The notes: generated by a model not told the origin, from the letters alone. DNA of 64,000 nucleotides from Meishania sp964351985 (GCA_964351985.1 CAYGPR010000007.1:1-64000); one strand, 5' to 3'; positions 43,376 to 53,627 are shown, numbered from the stretch's first letter. Program-made: numbers and translations.

Positions 43376-45541
43376 TTATAAGTTTTCTTTTACAAAGTTG
43401 GTCAATTTGGTAAAGAGGTGAATTCTTGTATTTCCGCCATATATCCCATGATTTTTATCGGGATAAATCGCCCAATCAAATTGTTTGTTGGCTTGCACGA
43501 GCGCCTCTATCATGCGCATACTATTCTGCACATGCACATTGTCGTCACCCGATCCGTGAACTAGTAGATACTTACCCTCCAAAAGTTCAGGATAATTAAA
43601 GGGGGAATTGTCATCATATCCATTAGGGTTTTCGGCCGGGGTCTGCATGAAGCGTTCCGTATAAATGGTATCGTAAAAGCGCCAGCTGGTAACGGGCGCC
43701 ACGGCAATGGCCATTTCAAATACATCATTACCTTTTAAAATACAGTTCGTAGCCATATGACCGCCAAAGCTCCAGCCCCAAATTCCGGTACGGTCTTCAT
43801 CGATATAAGAGAGTTCGCTCAGCTTCTTGGCCGCGGCAATCTGGTCTTCGGTCTCATACTTTACCAAATTCAGGTAGGTAACTTTTTTAAAATCACGCCC
43901 TTTGAGACCAGTTCCGCGTCCATCGACACAGACCACGACATAGCCATCTGCGACCAGCATTTGATGCCAATAGTCGTTGGCACCCATCCATCGGTTCGAA
44001 ACACTTTGAGAACCTGGACCACTATATTGGGTCATAAACAATGGGTACTTTTTACTCTCGTCAAAATCTTTTGGCTTCATCATGTACATATTCAGATCAT
44101 TGCCATTTATTGAAATCGTAGAAAACTCTTTAGGGACAATTTCATAACTCTTCAAAGTTTCCAAAAGTGACTCATTATTTTTAATATCCTTCAATTTTTT
44201 ACCGGTCAAAGCCTTGTGCAAGGTATAGGTAGGTGGGGTATCAGAGCTAGAGAAAGTATTTATGAAATAGGTAAAATCTGCACTAAAATCTGCATTGTTG
44301 GTGCCTTCCTCGGCGGTCAACGCTTTTCGGTTTTTTCCATTGCTATCGATGCTATGAACCCCTCGGTTTATAGAACCGTTTTCGGTGGATTGATAATATA
44401 CCTTGTCTTCGTTCTGGTCATAACCATAGTACGCGGTAACTTCCCATGGGCCTTTGGTAATCTGGTTCATCAATTTTCCATCTTCATTATGAAGGTAGAT
44501 ATGGTTCCAACCATCTTTTTCGCTCGACCAGATAAAACTATCGTTGGCCAAAAAGGTGAGGTTGTCGTGAATATCGACATAAGCCGCGTCTTTTTCCTGT
44601 AATAAAAGGGTAACACTATTATCCTTGGTATTCACGCGCTGCAATTTCAAATCGTTCTGATGGCGGTTTATGGTCTGAACGCTGAGACTACTCGGGTCGT
44701 TCATCCATTTTATTCTCGGTATATAATAGGCCTCACCCAAATCGACATCCGAAATTGTACCAGAGGCTGCATCGTACATGTGTAACGTCACGATCGCATT
44801 GTTTTCACCCGCCTTGGGATATTTGAAAACATATGGTTTTTGATATAGTTCTTCACCGTAGACATCCATTGAAAATTCTGGGACATTGGTTTCATCGAAG
44901 CGTAAAAAGGCAATTTTTGTTCCGTCTGAATTCCATTCAAAAGCCCTTACAAAAGAAAACTCCTCTTCATATACCCAATCGGTGACCCCATTGATGATTT
45001 TATTTTTAATTCCATCGGTGGTGAGCTGCTTTGTAGCTTTTTTGGCAATATCGAAAATATATAGGTTGTTTTCATGAACATAGGCTACTTGCTTTCCGTC
45101 AGGAGAAAATGAAGGTTCCTGAATTTTGGTATCCGCTATTTTGGTCAATGTTTTCGAGGCGATGTCGTACACATGAAATATACCAAGCGTCGAACGTCTG
45201 AAAATTGACTCTATCTCACTGGCCAATAAAATCTTGGTTTCATCCGAACTGAACTCATAGGATGAAAAATAAGGCACATCGGTCAAATCGTCTGATGAAA
45301 CTACAGTAGCGACCTTCTCCAAAGTTTTATAATCATAGGTGTCGATAGTACTGGTCTGGGAGGATCGGTCAAGGTTCAAAATAGTATACTGTTTACCATT
45401 TTTGAGCGATCGAAGCGCATCTAGGCCCTCAGTTCTAAAAGCACCCTGATAAATTTCTTCTACCGTAATTTGTTTTTGTTGGGCGGCCACATGGGTCAAG
45501 AAAAAAGTGGCCATGAACAAGAGTAAAAATGTTTTTTGCAT
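43376..45541 (-). CDS. S9B dipeptidyl peptidase IV-type serine peptidase
   Basis: 721 residues with a signal peptide (ending THVAAQ), a DPP-IV N-terminal beta-propeller (about 60-480, including PSFSPDGKQVAYVHENNLY and the EE motif in WVYEEEFSF) and an alpha/beta hydrolase domain. The catalytic triad is readable as Ser591 (WGWSFGGHM), Asp667 (GSGDDNVH) and His698 (DKNHGIYG). It removes dipeptides, typically after proline, in the periplasm. The transporter gene follows in the same unit. Confidence 0.95.
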   Translation of the reverse strand: MQKTFLLLFMATFFLTHVAAQQKQITVEEIYQGAFRTEGLDALRSLKNGKQYTILNLDRSSQTSTIDTYDYKTLEKVATVVSSDDLTDVPYFSSYEFSSDETKILLASEIESIFRRSTLGIFHVYDIASKTLTKIADTKIQEPSFSPDGKQVAYVHENNLYIFDIAKKATKQLTTDGIKNKIINGVTDWVYEEEFSFVRAFEWNSDGTKIAFLRFDETNVPEFSMDVYGEELYQKPYVFKYPKAGENNAIVTLHMYDAASGTISDVDLGEAYYIPRIKWMNDPSSLSVQTINRHQNDLKLQRVNTKDNSVTLLLQEKDAAYVDIHDNLTFLANDSFIWSSEKDGWNHIYLHNEDGKLMNQITKGPWEVTAYYGYDQNEDKVYYQSTENGSINRGVHSIDSNGKNRKALTAEEGTNNADFSADFTYFINTFSSSDTPPTYTLHKALTGKKLKDIKNNESLLETLKSYEIVPKEFSTISINGNDLNMYMMKPKDFDESKKYPLFMTQYSGPGSQSVSNRWMGANDYWHQMLVADGYVVVCVDGRGTGLKGRDFKKVTYLNLVKYETEDQIAAAKKLSELSYIDEDRTGIWGWSFGGHMATNCILKGNDVFEMAIAVAPVTSWRFYDTIYTERFMQTPAENPNGYDDNSPFNYPELLEGKYLLVHGSGDDNVHVQNSMRMIEALVQANKQFDWAIYPDKNHGIYGGNTRIHLFTKLTNFVKENL

Positions 45542-45695
45542 TTGTTTGTTAAAAATTGGATTAAAACCTTCAAGTTTAGTGATAATTTTGCAAAAAAAAT
45601 AGCCTTTTGCCTTAAAATGAGCTAGTTCTCGATGGACTCACCACCACAATCCTTAATCTCATTATGAGTATATTTATACCGAAATCCAAAGTTAT

Positions 45696-47015
45696 ATGAT
45701 CAAGCCTATCGAGGGATTTTCCAAACTGACCAAAACCGAAAAAATAGATTGGATAGCCACCCAGTATACCGAAAACCCCGAAACTTCCAAAGAGACCCTA
45801 AGACGGTATTGGAATTCTGATGATACACTGCAAAAGTTGCATGACGAGTTTATAGAAAATACAATCAGCAACTATTATCTGCCTTTTGGGATTGCCCCCA
45901 ATTTCTTGATCAATAACAAACTATATGCCATACCCATGGCCATAGAGGAAAGTTCGGTTGTGGCCGCCGCAAGCAAAGCCGCTAAATTCTGGCTAGAACG
46001 TGGGGGATTTAAAACGGCTATACTAGGTACTGAAAAAATTGGTCAAGTGCATTTTATGTACCATGGTGAGGTACAAAAATTGAAGGACTTTTTTGTTGAA
46101 GTACATCCTAAACTATTGTCCAGTACTTCTTCCATTACCAAAAACATGGAAAAAAGGGGAGGTGGCATTTCGAATATCGAACTTCGCGAGAAGACAAATA
46201 AACTCGATAACTACTATCAAATACATTGCACCTTTGAGACCTTGGATGCCATGGGTGCCAATTTTATCAATTCTTGTCTAGAACAGTTTGCCAAGACTTT
46301 CAAGGAGGAAGCGCAACATTTCAATGCCTTTACTGATAAGGAAAAAGATATCGAAATTGTTATGAGCATCTTGAGCAACTACGTTCCCAACTGTTTGGTC
46401 AGGGCCGAAGTGAGTTGTCCTATCGCGGAGTTGAATGTCGGAAATTCTATTTCCGCTGAAAAATTTGCCGAAAAGATGGTCAGGGCGGTAAACATTGCCA
46501 AGGTAGAACCGCATCGGGCGGTCACACATAATAAAGGCATCATGAACGGAATCGACTCCGTTGTACTCGCCACCGGAAACGATTTTAGGGCCGTAGAAGC
46601 AGGTGTGCATGCCTATGCCGCGAGAAACGGTTCATATACCAGTTTGACCCATGCATCTGTCGAAAATGGCCAGTTTAGATTTTGGATGGAAATTCCACTA
46701 GCCTTGGGCACTGTTGGCGGGCTCACCAGTCTTCACCCCTTGGTAAAGTTGGCCCTAGAAATTTTAGGAAACCCCTCGGCGGAAGAGCTAATGCAAATTG
46801 TCGCAGTTGCCGGGTTAGCGCAAAACTTTGCTGCAGTACGTTCTTTGGTCACCACCGGAATTCAGGAAGGCCATATGAAAATGCATCTCTTGAACATTTT
46901 AAACCAATTAGGGGCCAATAATGATGAGAAGAAGAAGCTGATCGAGCACTTCAAAAAAAATGCGGCCACCCATAATGCCGTTGTCGAAGCTTTCGAACAA
47001 CTAAGAAATCGGTAA
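45696..47015 (+). CDS. mvaA: Hydroxymethylglutaryl-CoA reductase, class II type
   Basis: 439 residues. Class II (degradative-type) HMG-CoA reductase signatures include the AIEESSVVAAASKAAKFW segment with the catalytic Glu, VEPHRAVTHNKGIMNG with the catalytic Lys, TGNDFRAVEAG with Asp, and QEGHMKMHL with His. In Bacteroidota the same family serves mevalonate synthesis for isoprenoids. The stop codon shares one base with the ATG of the following GHMP kinase (47015), a sign of coupled translation and a shared pathway. Confidence 0.95.
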   Translation: MIKPIEGFSKLTKTEKIDWIATQYTENPETSKETLRRYWNSDDTLQKLHDEFIENTISNYYLPFGIAPNFLINNKLYAIPMAIEESSVVAAASKAAKFWLERGGFKTAILGTEKIGQVHFMYHGEVQKLKDFFVEVHPKLLSSTSSITKNMEKRGGGISNIELREKTNKLDNYYQIHCTFETLDAMGANFINSCLEQFAKTFKEEAQHFNAFTDKEKDIEIVMSILSNYVPNCLVRAEVSCPIAELNVGNSISAEKFAEKMVRAVNIAKVEPHRAVTHNKGIMNGIDSVVLATGNDFRAVEAGVHAYAARNGSYTSLTHASVENGQFRFWMEIPLALGTVGGLTSLHPLVKLALEILGNPSAEELMQIVAVAGLAQNFAAVRSLVTTGIQEGHMKMHLLNILNQLGANNDEKKKLIEHFKKNAATHNAVVEAFEQLRNR

Positions 47016-47926
47016 TGACCCAAGAATTCTACAGCAACGGAAAACTATTAGTGTCAGGTGAGTATGCGATTTTGGATGGTGCACAAGGATGGGCGGTTCC
47101 TACCAAATTCGGACAGTATTTGAGGGTGACGAAAAAAACAAGCCAAAATCTCTTTTGGAAAAGTCTAGATCACAAAGGAAAAATCTGGTTCGAAGGGATT
47201 TACAAAACAGAGCCCCTTGAGGAGGTCGAAAGTTCTGATCCCGATACCTCGAAAATGTTGCTAAAAATATTAACAGAAGCGCAACATTTGAAAACTGATT
47301 TCTTGCTTAATACTCAGGGTTACGAAATTGAGACCGAACTTACATTTCCAAAAGATTGGGGTTTGGGTTCTTCATCTACTTTGATCAATACTATTGCACA
47401 ATGGGCCGATGTAAACGCTTTTGAATTACTTGAAGCAACTTTTGGAGGAAGTGGGTATGACATTGCCTGCGCACAACACGACCGGGCTATTCTTTACCAA
47501 CTAGAAAACAAGAGACCTATTGTGAAAGAGATTGTGTTCGATCCTCATTTTAAAGATAGACTATATTTTATATACCTCAACAAAAAACAGAACAGTAGAG
47601 AGGGGATTGCCGCCTATCGACAAAGGAAGATTGACAAAAACGCGCTGATTGAACAGATTTCCGAAATTACCCAAGAGATGGTGTCAAGCACCAACCTTGA
47701 CGATTTTAATCGTCTACTGGCCTTACACGAAGAAATCCTATCAGAAGTATTGGGTATTCCCACGGTTCAAGAAAGGCTATTTTCTGATTACTTTGGAAAA
47801 GTAAAGAGTCTCGGTGCTTGGGGCGGAGATTTCGTTTTGGCCATCGGCAACGAAAACACTACCGATTATTTCATAAAAAAAGGATATGAAACTATCATAC
47901 CCTATTCCGAAATGGTGTTGGTTTAA
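47015..47926 (+). CDS. GYDIA-family GHMP kinase
   Basis: 303 residues. GHMP features are the N-terminal YSNGKLLVSGEYAILDGA, the ATP-binding loop WGLGSSSTLINTIAQW, and GSGYDIACAQ, which gives this subfamily its GYDIA name. The family probably phosphorylates a mevalonate-pathway intermediate (mevalonate or phosphomevalonate), and its location directly after HMG-CoA reductase supports this. Which step is inference. It is convergent with the ppiD-like gene, only 11 bp apart. Confidence 0.92.
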   Translation: MTQEFYSNGKLLVSGEYAILDGAQGWAVPTKFGQYLRVTKKTSQNLFWKSLDHKGKIWFEGIYKTEPLEEVESSDPDTSKMLLKILTEAQHLKTDFLLNTQGYEIETELTFPKDWGLGSSSTLINTIAQWADVNAFELLEATFGGSGYDIACAQHDRAILYQLENKRPIVKEIVFDPHFKDRLYFIYLNKKQNSREGIAAYRQRKIDKNALIEQISEITQEMVSSTNLDDFNRLLALHEEILSEVLGIPTVQERLFSDYFGKVKSLGAWGGDFVLAIGNENTTDYFIKKGYETIIPYSEMVLV

Positions 47927-47937
47927 TTCTTTTTCAA

Positions 47938-50061
47938 CTAGTAGAAAGTAGCTCTCCTATCCTCAATTTCAGAAGCTTCTTTTAATGCTTCATACACCGC
48001 CGTATTCACTTTGGCCGCCTTAGCAGATTGTAAAGAATTTGCAAAAGTGCTATAATTTTCCAGTTTCGGTGCCTCTTCTTTTTTGGTCAGTGCTAACATG
48101 TAGACTCCCGTTTCACCTTGAATTAGGTTAGAAGTTTCACCTTCGGCCATTGCATAGGCCGTACCCATGACCACAGGCTCACTACCCGCACCGGGAATAG
48201 TGGGTGACTTTACGGTCAAGGCCGTTGCCGTACTTTTACTTACATTGTTGTCCGCCGCAAAGGCATCCATACTCTTACCGTTATTGGCCGAAATCAGCTG
48301 TACGGCCTTTCTTTCTTTTCGGATTTTAGGAAGTACGGTCGCTGAAGCATCTTCTGGTGCCATCAGGCCCTCTTTATAACTTGCCGTAACTTGGGCAATA
48401 GCATATCCGTTATTGATATTGAAGCGCTTGATGTCTCCCACCTCCGTTTCAGGATTAAAGGCCCACTGCACGATATTACGCTGCGCACCAAGACCTGGCA
48501 GGTTTTCGTCCATCGCTTTGATCTTATTGACGGGCAGCACTGAATATTTATTTTCTTGGGCCAAGGCCGTAAAGGATTTGTCGGAATTTATGGATTCCAT
48601 TTCAAATTTAGTTGCGTCGGTAAACAGCGAATTTATTGTTTCTTCAGAGGGTTCGATTTCACGGGTCAATGTGGCAATCTGCATGATATCCTGCTTATCG
48701 TCTACCTTAACAATATGAAAACCAAATTCGGTCTCTACCAAACCTATTGTACCAATAGGATTATCGAAAGCAAAATCATTGAACTTTGGTGTCATAATGC
48801 CTTCTTGAAAATAGCCTAGGTCACCACCATTCGGTGCCGATGGGCCATCGGAGTTGTCACGTGCCAATTCAACGAAAACGGCATCCTTTTTCTTGGCCTC
48901 GATCAAGAGTTCTTTGGCCTTTGCTTCTGCTTCCTCCTTAGTCCGTTTTATTTCAGGATTGCCTCTTGTCGCACCTTCATATTGTATCAAGATATGACTG
49001 GCCTTTACACTTCCGTTCGGCTTTCGGTCGATCATCTTTGAGATTTTGAAAAAATCCCCTTCCCTGTAAGGACCGAATATCTCACCTTTCTCAAGTGTTA
49101 CTAAGGTATCGGCAAAACTTGCAGCAGGCAATTCGTTCTTGGCCCGATAGATGGTATCGAACTTGGTGTCGGAATGACGGTCGAGAAACGCAGCAATATT
49201 TTTTGTATTTCTCATGCCCAAAATGGTATCGGTTTTATCGGTCTGTGCATTGTACTCGACTGTATCGTCCAACAATTTTGACACTTCTTCTTTTACAGCG
49301 TTTTCATCTTCTAGGGATGGCTTTTCTTCAAAATAAACGAACTGAATGTCGCGCGCGGCATCTTGTTTGAAATCTTCTTTATGGGCATTGATGTATTCCG
49401 AGATTTCACTTTTGGTGACATTGATGGTACTATCCGGAATTGATGAATAGGGAACCCGAACATATTGGATATCCATTTTGGTGTTCGCCAATTTATAGTC
49501 CAGTTCACCTTCCTTCAACGTTGCACCAACACCAGCTTTTATCAAGTTAAAATAGGCCTGTTGCTTGGCGTTTTGTATGATGGACTCTTCATCTTGCAGC
49601 CATAGATCATATTGCGCCGGATTGTTTACTTTCATATCCGCAATAAACTCCCTGAACTTGTTCTCATCAAAAACTCCGCTCTCATTTTGAAATTGAGGAC
49701 TTTGAGAATACGAAGGAATGTTCTTGATATAGTCCATAATCTGATCCCGTTCGATATCGATACCCAAATCTTCGAACTGCTCGCTTAATATGGTATTCCG
49801 CACTTCTTGATCCCAAACCTGGTTAATCACTTGCATCGAGGATGTTGTTGGCCCTTGTCTACGAGAAGCTAATTCGACTTTTTGCCGAAAGGCATCGATG
49901 GAAATTTCCTCTCCATTAATTTCGGCTACCGAAGTACCGACTTTTTGACCTGTCATGCTACTGTTGGTAAATACTCCCGATATTACGAACGCGAACAAGG
50001 CAAGACCAATAATCAATATCAAAATGGTCGTACGTTTCCTAATATTCTCTAAAATTGCCAT
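47938..50061 (-). CDS. PpiD-like periplasmic peptidyl-prolyl isomerase/foldase
   Basis: 707 residues. One N-terminal membrane helix (about 12-29, ILILIIGLALFAFVISGVF) anchors the protein. A SurA-N-like chaperone region (about 35-240) and a parvulin domain (about 345-445, with VKASHILIQYEG, DNSDGPSAPNGGDLGYFQEG and FGFHIVKVDD) follow, then a second helical part. It helps outer-membrane and periplasmic proteins fold. It is the last gene of the leftward envelope operon, 91 bp after the CNNM/CBS gene. Confidence 0.92.
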   Translation of the reverse strand: MAILENIRKRTTILILIIGLALFAFVISGVFTNSSMTGQKVGTSVAEINGEEISIDAFRQKVELASRRQGPTTSSMQVINQVWDQEVRNTILSEQFEDLGIDIERDQIMDYIKNIPSYSQSPQFQNESGVFDENKFREFIADMKVNNPAQYDLWLQDEESIIQNAKQQAYFNLIKAGVGATLKEGELDYKLANTKMDIQYVRVPYSSIPDSTINVTKSEISEYINAHKEDFKQDAARDIQFVYFEEKPSLEDENAVKEEVSKLLDDTVEYNAQTDKTDTILGMRNTKNIAAFLDRHSDTKFDTIYRAKNELPAASFADTLVTLEKGEIFGPYREGDFFKISKMIDRKPNGSVKASHILIQYEGATRGNPEIKRTKEEAEAKAKELLIEAKKKDAVFVELARDNSDGPSAPNGGDLGYFQEGIMTPKFNDFAFDNPIGTIGLVETEFGFHIVKVDDKQDIMQIATLTREIEPSEETINSLFTDATKFEMESINSDKSFTALAQENKYSVLPVNKIKAMDENLPGLGAQRNIVQWAFNPETEVGDIKRFNINNGYAIAQVTASYKEGLMAPEDASATVLPKIRKERKAVQLISANNGKSMDAFAADNNVSKSTATALTVKSPTIPGAGSEPVVMGTAYAMAEGETSNLIQGETGVYMLALTKKEEAPKLENYSTFANSLQSAKAAKVNTAVYEALKEASEIEDRRATFY

Positions 50062-50152
50062 TCTATGGTTTGTTTAAAATCAGTTGGCGAAATTACCATT
50101 TTCTTTTGAAATAATAAAAGTAAAAACATCCAAATGGAAGTCATTCAGAGGC

Positions 50153-51442
50153 TTAGTCCTTTTCTATGGTTTGTAAAGTGACCAAGTCTATCTTTGTACT
50201 TGATACCTCTAAAATGGTAATGAGGAAACCGTCAATCTTTATTTCGGAGTCTTTTTCAGGTATTTCTCCTATTTCGTTGACGATGAGCCCCCCCAAGGTT
50301 TCGTATTCGTCATCTTCGGGAAGCTCTAGCTTATACTGTTCATTGAGGTAGTCTACCTCAAGTCTAGCGGAAAATTTATAGGTTATCTCGTTCACCTGTT
50401 CTTCAATCAGGTCGGTCGTATCATGTTCATCTTCTATTTCTCCGAAAAGCTCTTCAACAATATCTTCGACCGTCATAAGACCTGAAGTGCCACCGTATTC
50501 ATCCAATACCACTGCGATACTTTTTCGTTTCTTGGTAAGCACGTTCAAAACATCGTGGATCAGCATCGTTTCAGGCACAAACTCGACCGGCAGCAAAATA
50601 CTCTTGATGGTTTTAGGTTTTTTGAAAAGTTCGTAAGAATGCACATAACCTATAACATTGTCTATGGTGTCTTTGTATACCAATATTTTCGAGTACCCTG
50701 TTTCAGTAAATATCTTGGCAAGATTTTTAGGGGTCTCATGCAGTTCTACGGCCGTAATCTCGGTTCGGGGAACCATAACTTCACGGGCCTTGACGGCCGC
50801 AAATTCAAGTGCATTCTGAAAAATTTGGATTTCGGAATCGACCTCGTCTTCTTCCTCTACCGTTTCCATTTGTTCCGTAATGTAATCACCCAACTCTACC
50901 TTACTAAAAGCAAGTTGTACCTCGTCACCGGCAGTACCGAAGAAGTTCTTCAATATAAAATCAGAAACCTTGATAACGAAGTCGGATATGAATGAAAAAA
51001 GAATATAGAACAGATATGCGGGGAACGCCAAAATCTTCAAAAGACTGTTCGAATATATCTGAAATAGTACTTTGGGTAAAAATTCAGCAGTAAACAGGAT
51101 TATCAACGTAGAAATAATGGTTTGCGAAAGCAGGCTGAAATCGGTCAAAAGTCCATTCAAAAAAGCATTTGAAGACGGGCCCATACCGGTAAACCAGTTC
51201 ATCAATAATTCTCCCATAAAGAACCCGTAGATGACCAAGGCAATATTATTGCCTATGAGCATCGTCGCGATAAACTTCGATGGCTTTTTGGTCAGTCGCG
51301 TAAGCACTTTGGCCAAAAATCCATCTTGTTTCTTTACAATTTCGATATGGATTTTATTGGCCGAAATAAAGGCGATCTCCATGCCCGAGAAAAAGGCAGA
51401 GAACAATAGCGACCCCACAATGATCAATATCGATGTCTCCAC
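50153..51442 (-). CDS. Hemolysin-family CNNM/CBS/CorC-HlyC membrane protein
   Basis: 429 residues: a DUF21/CNNM membrane domain (about 1-165, METSILIIVGSLLFSAFFSGMEIAF), two CBS domains (about 200-330, with VMVPRTEITAVE and VVLDEYGGTSGLMTVEDIVEELFGEI) and a C-terminal CorC_HlyC domain (about 345-429). Relatives are linked to Mg2+/Co2+ transport. In Bacteroidota the related GldE is a gliding-associated member. Context here is envelope biogenesis, so I leave the specific role open. It starts 2 bp after the small membrane gene. Confidence 0.93.
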   Translation of the reverse strand: METSILIIVGSLLFSAFFSGMEIAFISANKIHIEIVKKQDGFLAKVLTRLTKKPSKFIATMLIGNNIALVIYGFFMGELLMNWFTGMGPSSNAFLNGLLTDFSLLSQTIISTLIILFTAEFLPKVLFQIYSNSLLKILAFPAYLFYILFSFISDFVIKVSDFILKNFFGTAGDEVQLAFSKVELGDYITEQMETVEEEDEVDSEIQIFQNALEFAAVKAREVMVPRTEITAVELHETPKNLAKIFTETGYSKILVYKDTIDNVIGYVHSYELFKKPKTIKSILLPVEFVPETMLIHDVLNVLTKKRKSIAVVLDEYGGTSGLMTVEDIVEELFGEIEDEHDTTDLIEEQVNEITYKFSARLEVDYLNEQYKLELPEDDEYETLGGLIVNEIGEIPEKDSEIKIDGFLITILEVSSTKIDLVTLQTIEKD

Positions 51443-51444
51443 GG

Positions 51445-51648
51445 TCAGTTTTGGTTATCGCGTTTTCGTTGTTCGAACTTTTTGAAATAAAACCTTCTGA
51501 AAAAGAACATAAATCCGGTGATGGCCGCCAAGAAAATAAAGATATAGGCTCTATTTCTATCGGTATCCCAAAGATTGAACGCCATTATAGTGGACAATAT
51601 TGCAATAATGAGATTCACATATATCGTATATTTCAAGAATTTTCCCAT
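51445..51648 (-). CDS. Small two-helix membrane protein, unknown function
   Basis: 67 residues: helix 1 (about 5-24, LKYTIYVNLIIAILSTIMAF), a short charged turn (DTDRNR) and helix 2 (about 34-52, YIFIFLAAITGFMFFF), ending in a basic tail (RRFYFKKFEQRKRDN). No family is recognised. It is wedged between lptC and the CNNM/CBS gene with 1-2 bp gaps, so it is certainly translated as part of the operon if the operon is. Confidence 0.78.
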   Translation of the reverse strand: MGKFLKYTIYVNLIIAILSTIMAFNLWDTDRNRAYIFIFLAAITGFMFFFRRFYFKKFEQRKRDNQN

Positions 51649-51649
51649 A

Positions 51650-52252
51650 CTATTCTTTTTCTTTTATCGTCATTAAACCGTAAGTCTTATGCGCATTTAA
51701 AAAACTTAGTTCTCTGTTGAAATCCATTCCTTCGCCATCCATAATGGTACCATCTTCAGGGTTGGTGAATTTAAAGATCTCTTGTGTGAAGATCCATTGA
51801 TTATCTTGATCATAATATAACTGGGGGGTCTCCAATTTTTTGCCATCCGGAGTCTCCAAGACCACGTTGCCCTGTAAATCTATTAAATTTGTGGCAGAGT
51901 AGATAATACCATAATCCGCCCTGACTTTATTCTTTTCTCCATTTTCATCAAAGAAATCAACTTCCAGACCCTCAGGGAATAGTCGATATGGAAAGAGTAG
52001 ATTTTCAAAATTATACGCAATCGGACTTCTTAAAACCGCAATATTCTTCGCTGCCTCTGCTTCAACACCCTCTAGAGGCTCGTTCAATTCACTATAGGTC
52101 AGTTCGGAGTTCTCGGCTATCCCCCGAGGATACATCTCTTTTTGAGCTTCTTCACCTACCCTCTTATAATTATCGGTACATGTAAAAAAAAGCATTGCCA
52201 TGGAAAAAACCACGGCAATGCCTTTGAACTTATTTTCAAAAGGGTTTATCAT
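51650..52252 (-). CDS. lptC: LPS export protein LptC
   Basis: 200 residues with an N-terminal hydrophobic stretch ending FTCTD (lipobox-like). The LptC/OstA-like beta-jellyroll is seen in VDFFDENGEKNKVRADYGII, LIDLQGNVVLETPDGKKLET and QLYYDQDNQWIFT. LptC lifts lipopolysaccharide from LptB2FG toward LptA across the periplasm. The gene ends 1 bp from the small membrane gene and starts 1 bp after the TPR gene. Confidence 0.92.
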   Translation of the reverse strand: MINPFENKFKGIAVVFSMAMLFFTCTDNYKRVGEEAQKEMYPRGIAENSELTYSELNEPLEGVEAEAAKNIAVLRSPIAYNFENLLFPYRLFPEGLEVDFFDENGEKNKVRADYGIIYSATNLIDLQGNVVLETPDGKKLETPQLYYDQDNQWIFTQEIFKFTNPEDGTIMDGEGMDFNRELSFLNAHKTYGLMTIKEKE

Positions 52253-52253
52253 C

Positions 52254-53627
52254 TTATAGATTAGGCACTTTTACGCTGCCACCTACCCAACAACTGAAAG
52301 TAACCGTTTTGCCTGCCATGCCCGCAGAGAATATCATTTCTTTAGTTGGGGCCTTGGCCGCATAACTTGCAGCGGACTGGCTAGCCGAGCCACTTAAAGA
52401 GGGATCCACCCTACCGGCCTTACGGGCCATATCAGCAGCTTTCCAATACATCGCACGCTTTTCAAAAGGCGTACTACCACAATCGTTGGCACTGGTCGCA
52501 TACAAATTAGCGATCAATAGATAAGCTCGCCCGTTGGCAGCATTAGCATCTATTGCAGCCTGTGCATATTTTCTAGCCGTTGACTTGCTCCCTTTTCGTT
52601 TGTTGATAACGGCAACTTTGTAGGCGATATTGGACTTTTTCTTACCATCGGTCTCTAAACTCAGTGCTTTGTCAAAATCGGCCAAGGCCCCTTTTGAATC
52701 ACCATTCTTCATTTTAAGAGTTCCAAGGTAAACGTAAGCATCTGCAGAAGGATCAAGGCTTGCTTGAACTTCGACCATCTTACTGAACAATGGATCATCG
52801 GTACATTCTTTGCTGAACATTCGACCGACCGCTCTTTTTACCCAGGTTATATCTCCTTTTTTATCTTCAAAACTCTTTTCGTAAAGCGGTATCAAGTTAG
52901 TACAATCAGCTAAGGCACCTAGTTTAGAATCAATACTTCCCGCAATTTTACCATAGTTTTCAGAGTAACTGTTATACGAACTCAATTGTTTTTTCTCTTT
53001 TGAAGTCAAGGTATTCGCCTCTTCCTTAGGCAATAACTTGGCGATATTGTCCGTCAACTTGTCATTTTCAACCTCTATTTGTTCGGTTACCTCATCATAA
53101 ACATCGAATACCTCTTGTAAATCTTTTTTACCTGCCTTGTGTAAATCTACCAAACTTGAGAAATACAAATAAAGTGCCTTGGGATTTTTGAAATTAGCCT
53201 TGTCTTCGGTAAAGGCCTGGCTAAGTTGTACATAAATCTCATCATCATTAATCATTTTATTGTCGTATTTCAACAATACCTTGTCAATAATAACGTCAGC
53301 TTTTTTGGCTTTTTTAGGGAAATACTTCAAACTATTGTCCCATACGCCAAACAATTCATTGACAAGTGCGTCCTTATCGGCACCTGAAGATTTTTCTATT
53401 TTATCCTTTAAAATACGTTCGCCATAGGCATAAATGGCCCAGTTCGCGTCTGGACAGTTATCATAGACCATTTTCCAAGGCGTGTAGGCCGCATCATAGT
53501 TTTTTACCTTTGCATGCTCTGAAAAAATAGAGAGGTTGGTCATACATTCGGGGTTTTGCGCCTGGGCACTACCGGCCACCATACAACCAAGAAGCATAAC
53601 TGCCGTAAAGTAAAGTTTCGTTTTCAT
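52254..53627 (-). CDS. Secreted tetratricopeptide-repeat protein
   Basis: 457 residues with signal peptide (MLLGCMVAGSAQAQ). The mature part is helical. TPR-like units are clearest late in the chain (ADAYVYLGTLKMKNGDSKGAL, ADFDKALSLETDGKKKS, AQAAIDANAANGRAYLLIANLY). Two cysteine-bearing ends (PECMTNLSIF; VTFSCWVGGSVKV) could form a disulfide. TPR proteins act as scaffolds, and one beside lptC in Flavobacteriaceae is probably an envelope-assembly factor. Partner unknown. Confidence 0.88.
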   Translation of the reverse strand: MKTKLYFTAVMLLGCMVAGSAQAQNPECMTNLSIFSEHAKVKNYDAAYTPWKMVYDNCPDANWAIYAYGERILKDKIEKSSGADKDALVNELFGVWDNSLKYFPKKAKKADVIIDKVLLKYDNKMINDDEIYVQLSQAFTEDKANFKNPKALYLYFSSLVDLHKAGKKDLQEVFDVYDEVTEQIEVENDKLTDNIAKLLPKEEANTLTSKEKKQLSSYNSYSENYGKIAGSIDSKLGALADCTNLIPLYEKSFEDKKGDITWVKRAVGRMFSKECTDDPLFSKMVEVQASLDPSADAYVYLGTLKMKNGDSKGALADFDKALSLETDGKKKSNIAYKVAVINKRKGSKSTARKYAQAAIDANAANGRAYLLIANLYATSANDCGSTPFEKRAMYWKAADMARKAGRVDPSLSGSASQSAASYAAKAPTKEMIFSAGMAGKTVTFSCWVGGSVKVPNL

